Shown: piece after piece, positions 1-6,589 of the stretch | Layout: each line of letters opens with the position of its first letter | Position numbering within the stretch: position 1 is the first letter of the stretch | Assembly: GCA_027080315.1 (NCBI GenBank) | Contig: JALWSI010000179.1 | Span: 1 to 14,885, forward strand | Direction of reading: 5' to 3' | DNA length: 14,885 nt | Origin: a bacterium | GTDB taxonomy: Bacteria; Thermosulfidibacterota; Thermosulfidibacteria; Thermosulfidibacterales; JALWSI01 | Notes under the pieces: generated by a model | Seen by the model: the letters and a program-made list of their open reading frames with translations, nothing else | Told to the model about the DNA's origin: nothing | Databases searched by the model: none | Translations under genes and position numbers: made by a program

Positions 1-1059
1 CCAAGATACGACGGTAGATGCCGCCATCTAAGCTCTCCCCCTCCCAACGCCCCTCCTCCAGTGATTCGCTTCAAGACCCCCCGCGAGGGAGAGACGGTGG
101 TGAATGACCTTGTGAAAGGCACAGTCAGCTTTCCAAACTCTCAGCTGGATGATTTCATAATAGTCCGTTCAGATGGAACCCCTACCTACAACTTCGTGGT
201 TGTGGTTGACGATGCAGAGATGGGCATCACACACGTGATAAGGGGGGATGACCACCTAAACAACACACCCAAACAGATCCTGCTTTACCAGGCGCTGGGT
301 TATGAGCTGCCACATTTTGCCCATGTATCAATGATCCTTGGTCCTGATCATTCAAGGTTGAGCAAGAGACACGGCGCCACCTCGGTTCTGGCTTACAAAG
401 AGGAGGGTTATCTCCCCGAAGCCTTGTTCAACTTCTTGGTGCGTCTGGGCTGGTCCCATGGAGATCAAGAAGTATTCACCAAAGAGGAACTAATTGAGTA
501 CTTTGATCTTGATTCCGTTAGCTCTGCAGCTGCGGTTTACAATCCTGACAAGCTTCTCTGGCTTAATGCACAGCACATGAAGATGGCGGATGATGGGCGA
601 CTGGCGGATGAGCTTGTGCCCTTTTTAAGAGAAGAGGGCATTACAGAGATCCCAGAAGATAAAGGCTGGCTTGAAAGGGTGGTGGCCTCTTTGAAGGAGA
701 GGGCCAGAACCCTGAAAGAGATGGCCCAGATGGCGAGATTCTACTTTGAGGATCCTGAAGAGTACGACGAGAAGGGGAAAAGAAAGTTTCTTAAGCCGGC
801 AGTGGTGCCGCTATTCCAAGAGTTGATAGAGGAGTTTGAAAGGCTTGAAAGTTTTGGAGAAGAAGAGGTGGAGAAGGCCTTCAATAATGTGCTTGAGAAA
901 AACGGTTTAAAACTTGGAAAACTCGCTCAACCTGTAAGAGTTGCCCTCACAGGGGGTACCGTGAGCCCCGGGATATTTGAGGTGGTTTCCATAGTGGGAA
1001 AAGAGGCTGCCATTAGGCGTTTGAATAGGGCTGTGGAGATCATAGAGAAAGGCCAGTAA
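1..1059 (+). CDS. gltX: Glutamyl-tRNA synthetase, C-terminal ~352 residues (5' end outside window)
   Basis: Class I aminoacyl-tRNA synthetase that charges tRNA(Glu) with glutamate in the cytoplasm; in bacteria lacking GlnRS it may also charge tRNA(Gln). The frame is open from base 1, and the first residues (PRYDGRCR) belong to the conserved catalytic core, so the GTG at 61 is internal and the true start lies to the left. The class I signature lysine loop is present as SRLSKRHG (bases 352-375), the KMSKS equivalent. It is followed by the stem-contact and helical anticodon-binding regions (WLNAQHMK near base 560 onwards). About 130-150 N-terminal residues, including the HIGH motif, are off-window. 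The end TAA at 1057-1059 is followed by an 87-base gap with no obvious terminator before the ArsR gene. Nothing looks broken; the truncation is only the window edge. Confidence 0.95.
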   Translation, partial: PRYDGRCRHLSSPPPNAPPPVIRFKTPREGETVVNDLVKGTVSFPNSQLDDFIIVRSDGTPTYNFVVVVDDAEMGITHVIRGDDHLNNTPKQILLYQALGYELPHFAHVSMILGPDHSRLSKRHGATSVLAYKEEGYLPEALFNFLVRLGWSHGDQEVFTKEELIEYFDLDSVSSAAAVYNPDKLLWLNAQHMKMADDGRLADELVPFLREEGITEIPEDKGWLERVVASLKERARTLKEMAQMARFYFEDPEEYDEKGKRKFLKPAVVPLFQELIEEFERLESFGEEEVEKAFNNVLEKNGLKLGKLAQPVRVALTGGTVSPGIFEVVSIVGKEAAIRRLNRAVEIIEKGQ

Positions 1060-1069
1060 CTTTTTGCAG

Positions 1070-1097
1070 TTGACAGCGGATAGATATGCTGTTAGGG
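1070..1097 (+). promoter_or_regulatory. Possible promoter for the ArsR-type gene
   Basis: A perfect TTGACA box lies at 1070-1075. The best -10 at usual spacing is poor (TTAGGG, 1092-1097, 16-base spacer). An imperfect dyad, CAGC (1074-1077) with GCTG (1088-1091), spans the spacer and would suit autoregulation. The TTGACA and the dyad are directly visible; promoter function is inferred and weak. Confidence 0.25.
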
Positions 1098-1146
1098 AGC
1101 ATTTTCTTAGCAGAGGCGGATTCTGGAGAGAGAAAGGGGGAGTTGT

Positions 1147-1446
1147 ATGGAGATAGGCATTGAGCAGGCGGTGGAGGTGCTAAATGCCTTGGCCAGTGAG
1201 GTGAGGTTGGCCATTGTACACATGCTGGTGGAGTGTAATGGCCTTTACTGTTCGGATATTGTCAGCAGACTCAACCTGAGTCAACCTGCTATATCCCATC
1301 ACCTGAAAGAGCTCAGGCGTTCAAAGGTGATTGTGTATCGCAAAGAAGGATCCTTGGTCTTTTATGAGGTGAATAGAGAGTATCTCTTAAAAGTGCTTCA
1401 GTATCTATCAGATCTCATCTCTTGCGAGAAGGAAGCTGTAGCGTAA
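1147..1446 (+). CDS. ArsR/SmtB-family winged-helix transcriptional regulator
   Basis: Small (99 aa) DNA-binding repressor-type protein with one winged helix-turn-helix. Residues 10-30 form the first helices (LNALASEVRLAIVHML). The recognition helix is SQPAISHHLKELR (45-57), followed by the beta-wing (VIVYRKEGSLVFYEV, 61-75). The ATG is preceded by a purine-rich AAAGGGGG with suitable spacing. ArsR proteins normally repress as dimers and are released by metal, redox change or a small ligand. The classic ELCVCDL metal motif is represented here only by GLYCSDI, with C30, C35 and C93 the only cysteines, so a standard arsenic site is not supported. It sits directly upstream of the acyl-CoA dehydrogenase operon on the same strand, making it the likely local regulator (inference). 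The inducer is unknown. Confidence 0.85.
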   Translation: MEIGIEQAVEVLNALASEVRLAIVHMLVECNGLYCSDIVSRLNLSQPAISHHLKELRRSKVIVYRKEGSLVFYEVNREYLLKVLQYLSDLISCEKEAVA

Positions 1447-1478
1447 AGAGCTGATGAGTCTATTTTTTACGCCATGGG

Positions 1479-1526
1479 TATTCGGATATTTAACTTTTTC
1501 TATCTTTAGATATTGACATATTCGGA
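1479..1526 (+). repeat. 8-bp direct repeat TATTCGGA flanking a 12-bp dyad
   Basis: TATTCGGA occurs at 1479-1486 and again at 1519-1526, exactly 40 bases apart. Between them lies a perfect palindrome, TATCT-TT-AGATA (1501-1512), which abuts a TTGACA box at 1513-1518. The heptamer TAGATAT at 1507-1513 also occurs upstream of the ArsR-type gene (1081-1087). The repeats are directly seen; a role as operator for the adjacent ArsR-type protein is inferred from position. Confidence 0.4.
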
Positions 1527-1541
1527 AGCCAAGAGTATTCA
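1513..1541 (+). promoter_or_regulatory. Candidate promoter of the acyl-CoA dehydrogenase operon
   Basis: A perfect -35 TTGACA (1513-1518) is followed after exactly 17 bases by a weak -10, TATTCA (1536-1541). A second possible -10, TTTAAT (1574-1579), lacks a good -35. The dyad touching the -35 and the repeat inside the spacer suggest a repressor-controlled promoter. The remaining leader up to 1600 carries the ribosome binding site GGGAGGAGA. Confidence 0.4.
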
Positions 1542-1600
1542 CCCCAACGAACTTGGGAAAACCTAAAACTAAGTTTAATTGGTGAAGGGAGGAGAGAGTT

Positions 1601-2749
1601 ATGGATTTTCAGCTTAGTGAGCAGCATGAGATGCTGAGGAAGGCCATCAGGGAGTTTGCTGAGAAAGAGATAGCTCCTTTGGTGGAGAAGATGGAGGAGA
1701 CAGGCGAGTTTCCTTTGGAGATTCGTCAGAAGATGGGAGCAGTTGGCCTTTGTGGTCTGGTTACGTCCCCAGAGTACGGCGGGAATGGAATGGGTTTTCT
1801 CGCAAGGGCCATAGGAATTGAGGAAGTTTCCAGGGTTTGTGCAGGTTTGGGTATTGCTCTTCAGGTGCACCATATGTGTTGCTGGCCCTTGGAGACCTGG
1901 GGAACCGAAGAGCAGAAGAAGAAGTATCTGCCCAGGTTAGCCTCTGGTGAGACCTTTGGAGTCTGCTCCATAACCGAGCCCAGCGGCGGTTCTGATCCTA
2001 TGGGTATGCAGACCGAGGCAAGGCTTGAGGGAGACTACTGGATAGTTAATGGCCGTAAGTGCTTTGCCACAAACTCTCATGTGTCTGACATAATGATCAT
2101 TGTGGCCAAGACTGGAACCGACCCCAAAGGCAGACCAGCTTTCTCTGCTTTTATCGTTGAGCCCGACTTTGAAGGATTTTCCCTTGGTCGTGAAGAGAAG
2201 AAGATGGGCTTCAAAGGCGCTTCCAGTGGAGAGCTGGTCTTCAACGACTGCAAGGTTCCAAAAGAGAATCTTCTGGGTAAAGAGGGAGAGGGCCTCAAGA
2301 TAGCCCTTGCCACCGTTAATCGGGTTGGAAGGCCGGGAATGGCCAGCATAGGTGTTGGTATATGTTATGCCTCTTTGGAGGAAGCCTCCAAGTTTGCCAA
2401 GGAGAGGGTGCTTGGTGGAAAACCCATTGCCAACCTCCAGGCCATCCAGTTCATGTTGGCAGATATGTTCGCTCTTGCTGAGGCGGCAAGGATTCTCAAC
2501 TACAGGGCCAACTGGATGATGGATCAGGGTATGAACTGCGATACAGAGATGACCCTTGCCAAGTACGTGGCTACTGAGAACGCCTTCCAGTGTGCAAGGT
2601 TGGCCTGTGAGATCCATGGGGGATACTCCTGCATCAGCGAGTACGCTGTGCAGAGGTTCCTGAGAGACGCTTGGGTGGCCATACCCTCTGGAGGCACCTC
2701 TCAGATTGCGAAGATCGTCCTTGGCAGACACGTTACCAAAAACTTCTAA
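1601..2749 (+). CDS. Acyl-CoA dehydrogenase-family flavoprotein lacking the usual catalytic glutamate
   Basis: Full-length (382 aa) member of the FAD-dependent acyl-CoA dehydrogenase family, which oxidises acyl-CoA thioesters at C2-C3 and passes electrons to ETF. Family landmarks: N-terminal helical domain (MDFQLSEQHEMLRKAIREFA); FAD/substrate-binding CSITEPSGGSD (122-132); NGRKCFATNS (150-159); KERVLGGKPIANLQ (267-280); EIHGGYSCISEYAVQR (337-352) and RDAWVAIPSGGTSQIAK (355-371). In typical members the last block reads Y-E-G-T-S-E; here the Glu position is Gly364. The alternative base used by isovaleryl-CoA and long-chain enzymes (an E-R-L-type motif in the mid-helix) aligns with G243-R244, also without Glu. 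The reaction may therefore not be an ordinary dehydrogenation. It is followed after 24 bases by etfB. The ATG has a strong GGGAGGAGA binding site. Family call is firm; substrate is unknown. Confidence 0.92.
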   Translation: MDFQLSEQHEMLRKAIREFAEKEIAPLVEKMEETGEFPLEIRQKMGAVGLCGLVTSPEYGGNGMGFLARAIGIEEVSRVCAGLGIALQVHHMCCWPLETWGTEEQKKKYLPRLASGETFGVCSITEPSGGSDPMGMQTEARLEGDYWIVNGRKCFATNSHVSDIMIIVAKTGTDPKGRPAFSAFIVEPDFEGFSLGREEKKMGFKGASSGELVFNDCKVPKENLLGKEGEGLKIALATVNRVGRPGMASIGVGICYASLEEASKFAKERVLGGKPIANLQAIQFMLADMFALAEAARILNYRANWMMDQGMNCDTEMTLAKYVATENAFQCARLACEIHGGYSCISEYAVQRFLRDAWVAIPSGGTSQIAKIVLGRHVTKNF

Positions 2750-2773
2750 TTGCAGATTAGGGGTTAGCCAACC

Positions 2774-3571
2774 ATGCCTCAAGCTGTTGTTTGTGTGAAG
2801 CCGATCCCAGATCCCAAGGAGTGGGATCGGCTCTCCTTGGATCCTGAGACGGGGGTGTTGAAGAGAGCTGGTATCTCTACTGTAATCAACCCCCTTGATA
2901 AGAACGCTTTAGAAGCGGCGCTGCAGCTGAAAGACAGGTTTGGATGGACAGTGACCGTTGTTAGCATGGCACCTCCTGATACTCAGAAGACCCTCAGAGA
3001 GGCCCTGGCCATGGGAGCCGATAAGGTTCTCATGGCCAGCGACAGGGCCCTGGGAGGAGCCGCCACCCTTGCCACTGCCTACACCTTGGCTGCTCTGGTG
3101 AGGAAGGCCGGCGATGCGGATATGGTCTTTTGCGGAAACATGAGCTTGGATGGAAGCACCAACCAGGTGGTTCCCCAGCTGGCCGAGTTCTTGGGGCTGC
3201 CCCACGCCTCTCATGTGGTTGGGGTGGAGACAGAGGACGGAAGCACCTTTCGGGTTACCGTTGACCTGAAGGACGCCTTACTCACCTTGCAGCACAGTGG
3301 CCCTATGGTTTTGGGTTTGACCAAAGAGGCCAATGATCCTCGTTTGGTGTCGGTTATGGGGATCATCTCTGCTCAGTCAAAGCCTCTTGAGGTCTTTTCT
3401 GCCCAGGACCTGGATCTTGATCCTGAAAAGATTGGCCAGAAGGGCTCTCCAACTATAGTGAGTGGTCTTTTCATGCCTGAGATAAAACGCAGAAGAGAGA
3501 TTCTCTCAGGGGAACCGGAAGAGGTTGTTGACCGATTGATTGACGGATTGAGAGAGATGGGGGTGCTGTGA
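2774..3571 (+). CDS. etfB: Electron transfer flavoprotein, beta subunit
   Basis: Beta subunit (265 aa) of the ETF heterodimer, which carries electrons between acyl-CoA dehydrogenases and a respiratory or ferredoxin/NAD-linked partner. Visible features: N-terminal VCVKPIPDP; the INPLDKNALEAALQLKD block (38-54), equivalent to the MNPFDE-ALEEA motif; AMGADKVLMASD (79-90); and the nucleotide-binding loop GNMSLDGSTNQVVPQLAE (121-138), where many family members have Q-V-G-P but this one has Q-V-V-P. The C-terminal arm contains SVMGIISAQSKPLEV. The gene follows the acyl-CoA dehydrogenase by 24 bases and overlaps the start of etfA (TGATG), typical of co-translated ETF pairs. Whether the extra cofactor is AMP (canonical) or a second FAD (bifurcating) cannot be decided from reading alone. 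Confidence 0.93.
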   Translation: MPQAVVCVKPIPDPKEWDRLSLDPETGVLKRAGISTVINPLDKNALEAALQLKDRFGWTVTVVSMAPPDTQKTLREALAMGADKVLMASDRALGGAATLATAYTLAALVRKAGDADMVFCGNMSLDGSTNQVVPQLAEFLGLPHASHVVGVETEDGSTFRVTVDLKDALLTLQHSGPMVLGLTKEANDPRLVSVMGIISAQSKPLEVFSAQDLDLDPEKIGQKGSPTIVSGLFMPEIKRRREILSGEPEEVVDRLIDGLREMGVL

Positions 3572-4572
3572 TGGCCAACGTGAGTGACTACTCTGGATTT
3601 TGGGTGTTTGCCGAGCAGATAAACGGCAAGATTGCCGATGTTGGGAGAGAACTTCTGGGCAAGGCAAGGGAGCTTGCTGACTCCAAAGGGGTTGAGGCTG
3701 CTGCAGTTGTGGTGGGAGACTTAACCGAAGACGAGGTTAAAGAGCTCATCTCTTACGGAGCTGATAAGGTTTATCTTCTCTCACATCCCAACCTGAAGCT
3801 CTACTCTTCGTTGACATACACCAGGCTGCTTGAGGATCTGGTTAATAAAGAGAAACCAGAGGCCTTTCTCTTTGGAGCAGGCCCTTTGGGGGCTGATCTT
3901 GCTCCAAGGGTGGCTGCCCGGTTAAACACGGGCCTATCTGCCCACTGTGTTGATCTTAAGCTCAACGAAGAAGGTGGTCTTGATCAGGTTGTGCCGGGGT
4001 TCGGTGGTTCCCTAATGGCAACAATAGTCTGTCCGAACCACAGGCCTCAGATGGCCACAGTAATGCCTGGCGCCATGAAGATGCCTGAACCCAAAGAGAG
4101 GGAGGGAGAGGTTGTCAGGGTTGACGTGGGTGAGGTTCCTTCTCCATCTCCTGAGATCGTTGAGTTTAAGCCCAAAGAGCGTTCAGCAGTGGCCTTGGAT
4201 GGTGCAGATGTGGTTATCGCCGGCGGCTGGGGCATAGGCAGCGAGGAAAACTGGAAGCTGCTTGAGGAACTTGCTGAGGTTTTAGGTGGTGCCGTTGGTG
4301 CAACCAGACCTGCCATAGACGAAGGCTGGGCTCCAGAGGATGTGATGATTGGTCAGAGCGGTAAGACCGTGCATCCCAAGCTCTACATCGGCGCTGGTAT
4401 CTCAGGAGTGATGCATCACGTGGTAGGAATTCAGGATTCTGAGGTTATTGTGGCCATAAACAAGGATCCCAAGGCCCAGATATTTGAGGTGTGTGACTTT
4501 GGAATAGTGGGTGATGCAACCAAGGTTTTGCCGGTTCTCATATCAAAATTGAAAGAGAAGCTTGGGGAGTGA
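3571..4572 (+). CDS. etfA: Electron transfer flavoprotein, alpha subunit
   Basis: Alpha subunit (333 aa) that holds the FAD of ETF. The N-terminal domain begins FWVFAEQINGKIADVGREL; the linker carries PQMATVMPGAMKMPE (159-173). The FAD domain shows GADVVIAGGWGIGS (211-224), ATRPAIDEGW (244-253) with the conserved Arg246, GQSGKTVHPKLYIGAGISG (261-279) and the terminal VAINKDP...GIVGD block (294-315). After GISG, the usual Q-H pair reads H282-H283. I chose the ATG at 3571, which overlaps the etfB stop as TGATG; a GTG at 3568 in the same frame is possible. No separate membrane ETF:quinone oxidoreductase or ferredoxin gene is in the window, so the electron acceptor is not visible. Confidence 0.94.
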   Translation: MANVSDYSGFWVFAEQINGKIADVGRELLGKARELADSKGVEAAAVVVGDLTEDEVKELISYGADKVYLLSHPNLKLYSSLTYTRLLEDLVNKEKPEAFLFGAGPLGADLAPRVAARLNTGLSAHCVDLKLNEEGGLDQVVPGFGGSLMATIVCPNHRPQMATVMPGAMKMPEPKEREGEVVRVDVGEVPSPSPEIVEFKPKERSAVALDGADVVIAGGWGIGSEENWKLLEELAEVLGGAVGATRPAIDEGWAPEDVMIGQSGKTVHPKLYIGAGISGVMHHVVGIQDSEVIVAINKDPKAQIFEVCDFGIVGDATKVLPVLISKLKEKLGE

Positions 4573-4610
4573 GGGAAAAATAATCTATAAAGAAAGGGGG
4601 TGATATTTTT

Positions 4611-5036
4611 ATGGCTGATTTCCCTAAGAAAGTTCTCGTTTGTACTGATCTGACTCCTGAATCTGAGGGTACCGTTGCATACGCATCGGACTTTGTGGAG
4701 AAGATAGGGGGAGAGATGCTTTTGCTCTACGTGGTTCCCGAGTTCTTCACAGAGGCGGATCTTATGGAGCTCTCTATTCCTGGGGGGAAGAAGGAAGTGT
4801 TTGTTCGTCTGAAGGCGAAGGCCGAGAAGGATATGGCCAGTTTCTCATCTAAGTATTGCAAAGGTTCAGCTTGTGACGCATTGGTGGTCTCAGGGGTTCC
4901 TCCAGTGGAGATTTCCAGAGTGGCTGAGGAAAAAGCGGTGGATCTTATTGTTATGGGATGCCACACAAGAACTGGGTTGGGATTGGTTGAGAGAACCATT
5001 GCTCGTGCGAGCTGTCCTGTATTGGTGGTTAAATAG
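4611..5036 (+). CDS. UspA-like universal stress protein with shortened nucleotide loop
   Basis: Cytoplasmic 141-aa protein of the universal stress protein family (Rossmann-like alpha/beta). Landmarks: KVLVCTDLTPESEGTVAYA (7-25) with the conserved Asp13; a central helix rich in Lys/Glu; VDLIVMGCHTRTGLG (110-124); and the terminal ASCPVLVV strand (133-140). In ATP-binding members RTGL is followed by a Gly-Ser loop (G-x2-G-x9-G-S/T) before the final helix; here about six residues are missing and RTGLGLVERTIARAS runs straight on, so nucleotide binding is doubtful. A very strong AAAGGGGGTGA binding site precedes the ATG. The 38-base gap after etfA contains TATAAA (4586-4591) but no good -35. Its position between etfA and the permease suggests a regulatory or chaperone role for this module (inference). 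Confidence 0.88.
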   Translation: MADFPKKVLVCTDLTPESEGTVAYASDFVEKIGGEMLLLYVVPEFFTEADLMELSIPGGKKEVFVRLKAKAEKDMASFSSKYCKGSACDALVVSGVPPVEISRVAEEKAVDLIVMGCHTRTGLGLVERTIARASCPVLVVK

Positions 5037-5075
5037 TGAAAATACTGCGAATCAGCCAAAGAGAGGAGGATTAGG

Positions 5076-6470
5076 ATGAAATTCTATCTCATGAAGGATC
5101 GCCCCTACGGTGAGGAGCAACCCTATTGGGGAGGTCCTCTCAAACTCAGATTGCCATTTATCCACTATCCGATAGAATGGGCAGATTTTATTCAGGGTGC
5201 GATTCTTGCAGTGGTGCCCATGGGCATCATCGCGGCTATGACGAAGTATTTGGGGATTCCCTTTGAGATAGCTATCACCATGGTGATCATAAACAACTTC
5301 TTCTACCTCATTCACACAACCTTTGGAGATCCCACAGTAGCAGGGTGGATCACTGCGGGCATTCCGCTTTATATAGGTTGGCTTTCAAACTATCCTCTTG
5401 GGCCAGAGAGGCTGAAAGCCCTTATTGGATTTCAGTTGGTGGTTGGTGCTATATTCTTGATTCTTGGTGTCACCGGCCTTGCAAGAAGAGTGGTGAGCAT
5501 CGTACCTGCGTCCATCAAATCTGGAATCCTTTTGGGCGCTGGTTTGGCCTCCATAATAAGGGTGTTCAAACCGGGAAGTTTTTTCCAGCAGATGCCTTAC
5601 ACCTTAACCATCGCTACTGTTTTCTCTTTCTTTATGCTTTTCTCCAAAAGGGCGTTAGCTCTTAGACAGAAGTATGGGATCTTCAGATGGATAGCTCAAT
5701 ATGGGATCGCTCCAGCCTTTTTGGTTGGTTACGGAGTGGGGGTTATTCTGAAAGAGGTCAAGCCCCCTACCATGAAGTATGGCCTCGTGCATTGGGATAT
5801 TGCGGGTATGATGACCAAAGTGTCTGCCTTAGGGGTTGGGTGGCCTACAGCAAAAATGATGGTTGATGCTATACCCTTAGCGATAATGGCGTATATTCTG
5901 GCATTTGGGGATATCCTTATCCTTGAGTCTCTAATTGAAGTTTGCAACAGGGAAAGACCGGATGAGAAGATCGTGTTTCAGGCCAATCGTACTCATATTA
6001 TCACCGCCATTAGGAACATAATAGAGGCTATATTTTTGCCGTTCATCTCTTTAGCTGGTCCCCAGTGGACAGGAGGTCAGGCTTTAGTTGTTAATAGGTA
6101 CATTAACAGTACTCCAGAAGAAGAGCCCACCTATTGGGGAGGAGCTACCAGCCTCTTTTGGGGTATGAGTATAGCTCTTTGCTTGGCTGTGATAGTCTCT
6201 TTTTGCAAACCTGCTTTAAAGGTTGGGTTTGCTCTTACGCTAATGATTCAGGGATGGCTTTGCTGCTATTTGGCGATGGAGATGCTTCATGACAACGTGC
6301 AGCGCGGTATCTCAGGAGTAATGGGCTCGATTATCGCTGCTAAACCCGGTTCAGCATTGGGCTTAGGTGCGGGGATCGTGATGTACGTTCTAATTGAGTA
6401 TATTAAGAACGGTGGGTTAAACAACGGGTCAAAGGAGGTTACGGGGTCGTCTGAAGAGAGTAAGCAATGA
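5076..6470 (+). CDS. Polytopic inner-membrane permease, substrate unknown (NCS2/SulP-like features)
   Basis: A 464-aa hydrophobic protein with about 12 predicted membrane segments, roughly at residues 38-57, 61-82, 87-105, 113-135, 147-163, 172-190, 205-225, 262-290, 307-327, 357-377, 380-402 and 425-443, and a hydrophilic C-terminal tail. VPASIKSGILLGAGLASI (143-160) resembles the pore-region segment of nucleobase/ascorbate (NCS2) permeases, and AFGDILILESL (276-286) fits a functional half-helix region; the match is by eye and weak. A short motif appears twice: EEQPYWGG (13-20) and EEEPTYWGG (348-356), ahead of the first and tenth membrane segments. The AGAGGAGG binding site is good, and the gene follows the Usp gene by 39 bases. 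Being co-directional with a CoA ligase, it probably imports the ligase's acid substrate (inference). I do not recognise a characterised orthologue. Confidence 0.75.
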   Translation: MKFYLMKDRPYGEEQPYWGGPLKLRLPFIHYPIEWADFIQGAILAVVPMGIIAAMTKYLGIPFEIAITMVIINNFFYLIHTTFGDPTVAGWITAGIPLYIGWLSNYPLGPERLKALIGFQLVVGAIFLILGVTGLARRVVSIVPASIKSGILLGAGLASIIRVFKPGSFFQQMPYTLTIATVFSFFMLFSKRALALRQKYGIFRWIAQYGIAPAFLVGYGVGVILKEVKPPTMKYGLVHWDIAGMMTKVSALGVGWPTAKMMVDAIPLAIMAYILAFGDILILESLIEVCNRERPDEKIVFQANRTHIITAIRNIIEAIFLPFISLAGPQWTGGQALVVNRYINSTPEEEPTYWGGATSLFWGMSIALCLAVIVSFCKPALKVGFALTLMIQGWLCCYLAMEMLHDNVQRGISGVMGSIIAAKPGSALGLGAGIVMYVLIEYIKNGGLNNGSKEVTGSSEESKQ

Positions 6471-6479
6471 GGTGAACTC

Positions 6480-6557
6480 GGCGGGAGATAGAGAGGGAAA
6501 AATAAAAAGGTTAATACCCCCCTCACCTTTTAAATTCCCCTCTCTCTTTCTCCCGCC
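6480..6557 (+). other. Long imperfect RNA hairpin between permease and dehydratase-like gene
   Basis: The purine-rich left arm (6480-6497) pairs with the pyrimidine-rich right arm (6540-6557). There are nine perfect outer pairs (GGCGGGAGA with TCTCCCGCC), one T-T mismatch, then eight more pairs including one G-U. An inner AAAAGG/CCTTTT stem (6505-6510 with 6526-6531) could extend it, leaving a loop of about 15 bases. No proper U-run follows, so it is unlikely to be a classical intrinsic terminator. A processing, stability or attenuation element is more plausible (inference). Confidence 0.55.
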
Positions 6558-6589
6558 CCTAATTTAACGAGTTAAGGAGGAGGTTTGCA

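Noticed and set aside
61-1059. GTG at 61 as the gltX start.
   Set aside because: The frame is open to base 1 and the residues before it match the conserved GluRS core, so the gene simply enters from the left.
1441-1472. Inverted repeat GCGTAAA (1441-1447) with TTTACGC (1466-1472) around the end of the ArsR-type gene, as a terminator.
   Set aside because: The stem is only seven AT-rich pairs with an 18-base loop and no following U-run; too weak to call.
1251-1490. Exact 10-mer TTCGGATATT both inside the ArsR-type gene (1251-1260) and in the intergenic region (1481-1490).
   Set aside because: One such 10-mer match is expected by chance when comparing this short gap with a window of this length; the coding copy has no regulatory context.
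1937-2782. Long open frame (281 codons) on the minus strand opposite the acyl-CoA dehydrogenase gene.
   Set aside because: It is antisense to a well-supported gene, shows no recognisable motif or binding site, and has a low-complexity shadow-type composition.
4562-4591. Internal promoter before the Usp gene (TTGGGG, 18 bases, TATAAA).
   Set aside because: The -10 is good but the -35 matches only half of consensus; AT-rich leaders give such hits easily.
6563-6576. Short palindrome TTAAC-GA-GTTAA just before the dehydratase-like gene, as an operator.
   Set aside because: It merges into the ribosome binding site, no promoter is visible next to it, and 5-bp AT-rich arms are common by chance.
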